Assembly (NCBI GenBank): GCA_018389105.1
Contig: JACATO010000132.1
Location: 3,546,501-3,610,500 of the forward strand
Direction: 5' to 3'
DNA length: 64,000 nucleotides
From: Nautilus pompilius
Lineage: Eukaryota; Mollusca; Cephalopoda; Nautilida; Nautilidae
Position numbers and translations under genes: made by a program. Of this stretch, positions 58,530 through 64,000 are shown in pieces. Below the pieces are notes generated by a model. The model was not told the origin of the DNA. It searched no databases and saw nothing but the letters and a program-made list of their open reading frames with translations. Position 1 is the first letter of the stretch. Every line of letters starts with the position of its first letter.

Positions 58530-61500
58530 GTCTCTATCGATTCATCATCAATCACGGAAGGACAGAAGATACTTTGCAGAGATGGGGTTTTGTTAACTCA
58601 GTGATAGGCCACGCTGACCGATGTCTCCAGAAAGATCTCCCGGATGTTCCTGGAATGGCCATGTTAAGCATTCCCGCTTCCGTCTCCGCAACCACAGCAT
58701 CCGGTCGCCAGGTGGAGCTTTACAGGGCTGTGCGGCAACAGTAGAAATCGGAGAATAAGAATCCGTTTTCACTCGAACAACTTTTGGCCCTACCCCTGCC
58801 GATTAACGAGGCATTCATTAATTTTGTGACTAATGGCGCAAGATGTTGGCGAAGCCTTCTGAATTATAATAAAAAGAGTAATCGTAATTAGCATTTAAGC
58901 GCCGGAAGACAACGATTCTGGGACAGTCCGAGTCTTGTGTTAATCACTCGAGCTTCCGTGCCTCGGTTGTATTTATTCATCACAATTTTTTTGTCGCATG
59001 CCGTGACCTCTTGACCTCAGCCATCTACATTAAAGAAGGGATTTCGATCTGTTTACACTTTGTTTCTGCAGTAATTCCTGTAAGCGCGTTCATTAGACAG
59101 AAGCCATAATTTAGATTGCAAACCTTCTTTGCTTTAATTCAAAGATCCCCTTATATCCTCCTTTTAGGGAATCACCGGTAGGGTCGGACAAGCTGTCTGG
59201 ATTCAAGATTAACGAACAGCTTCATTTTCTCTACCGGATTCTTTCTTTTCTGCTATGAAATCATCAGTTCTTTCTTTGGGAATTTTACTTTCTTTAGACG
59301 CCTCGTCGCGACCCCACGAGTTGCATTAACTTTTGATAACCAGTTATTACGCTATTCTTTTCAGAACAAATTAATATTCTTCTTTGGTTTTGAGATGTAT
59401 ATGTTTACGTTTGTATTATTTTTGCCTTATGCTGTCTAACCGATTTACAGAATTTATTTATGTTAATTTTGCGGAAATATTGGTATCCAGCTGGAGATAT
59501 TTACAAGATTAAATCGCTCTTAACTGTCGCTGAATGTAAGCAGACTGTAATACATCAAGCAATTCCATCAGGATCTCGTCTAATTGGAAATGGATTCATT
59601 TCCAAACATGATAAACGATCCTAAAACAAACAGACCAACAACAAAAAAAAAAAATAGGTTGATGGTCTGCTATAACATAACTCGGACCCGCAGGACATCG
59701 CACAGTCGACGAGAATGGTTAATCAAGGTAGACACTTCTCTCCCCAATCGCAGTATTTCTGACTGACTTTGCTGATACCGTTCACTATCGCGACTGAGCA
59801 TCAAAATGTCAAAAAACAAGAAGATTTAATACAATGAAGAACACGCCGCCTTTACAGTTTTCCCAAACAGACCTCTTTATACAAAAAAAAAAAAAATAAC
59901 CCTGAAGTTTCTTTAACAAATCTCCTTCGTAGTATGTCTGTTTGATGGTAATGAAATATACCTGAAGACCCGAGCCTGACTCAAAGACGTCACCTGGGCC
60001 AGTATGGAATAATACGTACGTAACCCGGTCAGCAGAGCCGACATTACTTCAGACCCCTTTAATCTGACCAAAGCTGAATGAGTCATCATAAACCACATAT
60101 GCACGTTTCCGAAGTTGTATTCAACAAATTACTCTATGACCCCTGTTTAGAACCGAAACCTTTTCAACGGTTTCTCAGGGAAGAGAAGAAAGTTATCCAG
60201 GTATTTAGGTGGCGAGAAATTGTCTAATGACTAAAGCAATTTTACCAGCGCTTGATAGCACAAATTATTCTTTAATACCTTCAGACCGATAGATTTAAAA
60301 AAACTTGCTTCCTAACAGTTTTAAGGCTGCGAAGATCAGTTTAATGACGCTTTTTAAAAAAGATAACTTAACAAAACTTATTATCGAATTCTCATAAATC
60401 TGGTGATACTTTTTATTATGTAAGAATGCAAGCCAGATGATAATGTAAGTATTTATCTTTCAGATTTACGTAACAACAACATATGGTGATATATACTTGG
60501 GATTGACGACCGAATCTGCGCTATATGAAGTCATGTGGTTAATTTTAGTTCTGACGTCACTTCCTTTCTGACAAATAACAGCGGAACTCTCTAATCTGGT
60601 CAAACGAGCCTAGTGGCTGCAGTCACTGATACTACAGGTCACATTTATAAATAAGTAAAAAATTCATCGCAGCTAGAAATTAGAAGAAGAAAAAAAACCA
60701 TTGTCAGTAATAAAATAATAAATAAACTTTCCGTACTTTGTAGTGGTAGCGATGGCGTAAATCAGTTTTAAAAATAATATTGATAGACATTTAGTTTCTC
60801 CTTCGCATAAGAATTGATGTCCTTTTGCCTCCTTGTGAAAACGAAACTAAACTAAATTTTATAAAGGTAGGTGATGCCTAGAGGAACAGAACGAGGGTCC
60901 AAGAAAAATATGCTGTTTATTTGTCGTAGATTTTGAATTCCTGCCATCACATGCATTTAACATTTTCCAGACTCTGTGTCTTTTTGCTATTTACTTGTAA
61001 ATCGGAGATGCAACAGAATCCGTGCTACAAACTAGGTACACACTAAAACCATACCATTTTAGTCGCTCGAAACAAAGAAAAGATGGTTTTAACCATGTCC
61101 AAATTAGAAAGTAGAATTCGCCCTTTGAAAAACGGTGGCTCCCTGATACATTAAAAGTTTTAACTTCCGTTTTAGCATAGAGCCATTGTATGGTTTTGCC
61201 ACAATTATTCAGCTGATCTGCGAATGCAGTCACGTGTTTTAAATGGCAAGGTAAACGCTGAAGGTTTTAAAAACCAATTTTAAAACGCGTTAGGTTTTAT
61301 GGTTTGCAAACTTTATAACTCCATCTAACAGAGAACGATTCGGGAAAAGGTTACACACAAAAGAAAAAAAAACAAAATTGTGGCAATGAAGGTGTCCTTT
61401 CTTGGTAAATCAGAGCCCCGATTAAGACGCACGATCCGAGAAATGTGGTCGAGATGTTTGAACAATGGGACAGCGAGTAAGAGGGAGCAGAGGAAACGTG

Positions 61501-63634
61501 GGTAGATTTGGAACCGAATGTTTCCGGCGTCGGCCATTAATGATCGCTGGGCTGCGCGCTGATGAAAAAGAAAGGGGGGAGGGGTTGATTGAAACTGTCG
61601 CACAGGAACTGGATACGGCTGAAGCTCGTCCGTCATCCCTGACCGACCAGCTGACAGACAGAACTTCGCGGTCTGCGCGACAGTTTTACGAGAGCGCTGC
61701 ACTAGGTAAAACCGGATTAATTAAAGGGCAACTGCCATTCACCAAGCCCTTGTAAGAGGAAAATTAATGAACAATTATTTATTGAAACAAGCCGATCGCC
61801 AAGCTTTGTCTTTAAAACCACCCCTACTCCCCCTCCTCCCACCATCTCTTTAATGCTAAAGCTGCTGTTTCACCGGAGTTGAGAGGCGTTATGCGATGTG
61901 CAATTCCCCTGACTTTCGTGGAACGTATACCAAAGCCAGAGAGACAGGGCTGCCCCCCCCGGACAGAGGTTTGTTTTAACTGTGTTTCCCTTTTGGATTT
62001 CGCCGCTACATCAACGCAGCGATGACGCTCTCCAACGAGGAGAGAAGAAAAATCTGTAAGAGGAATTGTCGTGTACAAAAACGAACGAGCAAACACGCAC
62101 CGGAAATGAACGATGGTAATGAGTAGCGTAGCAACCTGACATCCATTACGAGTATTTCCCGGAGCCCGCACTTCTGAAGATATTTCTAAACCCCCGTTTC
62201 CGTGACAGGCAGAACAAAAACTTAGCAGCATTTGAAAGAAAGATGATTACCCGGCGAAATCCAAGAAGGTTTTTGCTGTCCATCTTATTTATAATGTTAG
62301 GGGGAAAGTTCCGGAGAAAGTTTTCCTGTCCACAGAGAGGCGGCCTGTTAAAGTTCCTCGGTCAGTACCTCATTGTTCAAAGAACGTTTACTTGAACTCT
62401 GACCTCGGTCTATACATAGTTATTTAGTTCTTTTGTATTATAGAATATATTCTGTTGTTTAAGACGTTATCCAGTGTATAGTGCTGGTTGTTTTATCTAA
62501 CCGGAAATCGCTTGGTCAGATCGAGTGAATCAGCGAAAGGGAATAACTATTGTTAATGTTTTAATATAATATGTTTCTTTCTTACACAGACCCCTTACAG
62601 TTGAACGAATCCTTTCACTTTTACGAACATGTACAACCAGAAAGTAAGTAAAAATAAAACAATATTCGGTAACACTAGGCTGACGCGCCCGCTACTCGGA
62701 ATATTGGCTTGACGGGGGGGGGGGCTTAAACCAATGGCCAAAACGAGAGTGCCTGGTGTTCTCCGACTTCGGCCGACCCAACGGAAGTCCCCAGTTACAG
62801 GAACTCTTCATTTTTCAGATGTGGGAGAGAAGAAGCGCTCTGCTTCCCTGTAACGCTTGTCCTCTAAAAGAAAAATTATACAATTGTCTCCATTAAAAGA
62901 AAAATAATTTGTTTCGTTTTCTTCTGTCCGTAAAGGAGAGAATCGCTTCGGTATGAAAGCTGTTTCAAAGCCCCTTACAGATGTGGTTCGAGCGATGAGT
63001 GGAGTTCACGCTGCGACTTGAAACCTATGCATGTTGTTGCGGACGGTCCCGGGGGAAGAGCCGAACGATGTCTGAATTAATCTTTTACTGGACGGCGGCC
63101 GGCTCAGTAGATGTTCGCTGACATTCGCTTTTCTTTTAAAGTCAGAGGAGACAGCAACATCTTCAGAGATCTGTTCTTCACAGTTTCTTTTTTTTTTTTT
63201 AATTCTTGGTTAGAACCAAAACACGTCGTCAAGAAAATCCTAGAGCCCGAATAGTTGGGGTCGGAAGTAGGGAAATTACCACTTGCGCTCTTCCAAAATT
63301 GAAAGCCGAAAGAAAGACAGAGAGTAATTTAGTATAGTTTAGCAGCTTCAAGAAGCCAGGAAACCGCCATCACGGCTAATGCAAAAGCCCGCGGGGAAAA
63401 GAACTGACCATCAATACAATTCTTAAATTGATCAATACCGTCACAATTAACCACGCACCAGCTAGTAACTTATTCAAATTCATTAGCAATTCTATTACTA
63501 AAAAAAATTTTTTTTTGCTGATATCTAACCATGCTGCAGTATTAGTTAATTAGTTAATTATGTTTCTTGGTATTAAAAAAAAGAAATTTGCCCTTGTCCA
63601 CACGTTCGAAATCCCTAGTTATTTTGAAATCTTC

Positions 63635-63636
<2 letters not shown>
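58528..63636. other. Unannotated 5.1-kb stretch
   Basis: A direct pair of TGACCT half-sites lies at 59004-59017. TGACGTCA lies at 60552-60559. G-runs or C-runs occur near 61953 and 62718. Frames 61465-61755 (96 codons, plus), 61325-61702 and 61824-62231 (125 and 135 codons, minus) lie in a balanced, CpG-containing patch (about 61450-62250) but have no recognised domain. No tRNA, transposon end or tandem repeat was recognised. Confidence 0.4.

Positions 63637-63682
<46 letters not shown>
63637..63682. repeat. (AAT)n microsatellite
   Basis: About 15 uninterrupted AAT units. Confidence 0.97.
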
Positions 63683-63683
<1 letters not shown>

Positions 63684-64000
63684 GACACTATAAACTAGAT
63701 GACATCCTTCGTTAACTTACAGTGAAACTGATTGTCCAAGCCATACAAGACTTTGTATTGCAGCATATTTATTATAACAGTCATTAGAGATGAAGTCGAT
63801 TGGAAACATAGATGAAGATTCCCCAGCATCTACTTCTGTGTGAAGTAGAGAGCATTCTAGGAGAGTTCTCTAACCACCATGTTTAAAACAGACAGATCAA
63901 AATGATGTAATAAAATAAGGAATATAAAGTAAGATAAATATCTCGTCTGTATTTATCTTGTCAAACGTAGCATGAATAGATCATTTATGTTTGTCGTTAA
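63683..64000. other. Unannotated end of window
   Basis: AT-rich; nothing recognised. Confidence 0.45.

Noticed and set aside
61824-62231. 135-codon minus-strand frame as a gene
   Set aside because: No domain recognised; opposite-strand frames overlap nearby.

Overview
The window looks like a gene-poor stretch of an animal nuclear genome, probably an invertebrate and possibly a lophotrochozoan such as a mollusc. That placement is an inference of low confidence. It rests on the mixture of decayed animal transposons (Tc1, mariner, pogo-like, CR1/L2/Jockey-group LINE, tRNA-derived SINEs), the very high load of CT, GT, ATT and GA microsatellites, and the absence of prokaryotic gene density, operons or ribosome binding sites. 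I found no open reading frame that I can support as a host protein-coding gene, and no intact rRNA or tRNA gene. The longest open frames (about 135-195 codons) are either translations of simple repeats or compositionally unremarkable frames without recognisable domains.

Layout: 1-2051 is an 83-bp satellite array whose second half shows a five-monomer higher-order pattern. 2597-3105 is a 42-bp minisatellite. 4.5-16.7 kb holds SINE copies, a mariner transposase remnant (8.07-8.34 kb), a LINE tail fragment (14.23-14.46 kb) and a decayed CR1/L2-like LINE (15.8-16.7 kb). 17.03-17.21 kb is the best promoter-like cluster (ETS, CRE and GC-box motifs followed by a splice-donor-like site). 18.05-18.36 kb is a long polypyrimidine tract and 21.89-22.38 kb a GT-rich block. 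26.575-28.126 kb is a whole-length Tc1 element with about 232-bp inverted repeats of IR/DR type and a broken transposase. 30.806-31.375 kb is a 570-bp pogo/Tigger-like non-autonomous element with TA duplications. 32.8-33.1 kb is a decayed 35-bp minisatellite interrupted by a short inverted-repeat-bounded insert. 34.7-35.3 kb carries a Ty3/gypsy-like gag fossil. 36.97-37.16 kb is a second array carrying TGACGTCA. 38-46 kb has more SINEs and a short dispersed repeat, with a CRE plus ATGGCGGCC start-like site at 41.63-41.66 kb. 46.39-46.65 kb is another decayed Tc1-type transposase. 47-64 kb is mostly unique-looking AT-rich DNA with a few microsatellites and a weak tRNA-like head.

No set of genes works together here. 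The organising features are repeats, transposon ages and possible regulatory sites. The most unusual signals are the five-monomer higher-order structure in the satellite, the large excess of the palindrome TGACGTCA (at least 15 exact copies, several tied to a shared TACAGAGAGA context), a tRNA-SINE family with a shared body, and the promoter-like clusters near 17.1 and 41.6 kb. I did not find a clearly new biological system. All calls come from reading by eye; no database was searched and no base composition was counted exactly.
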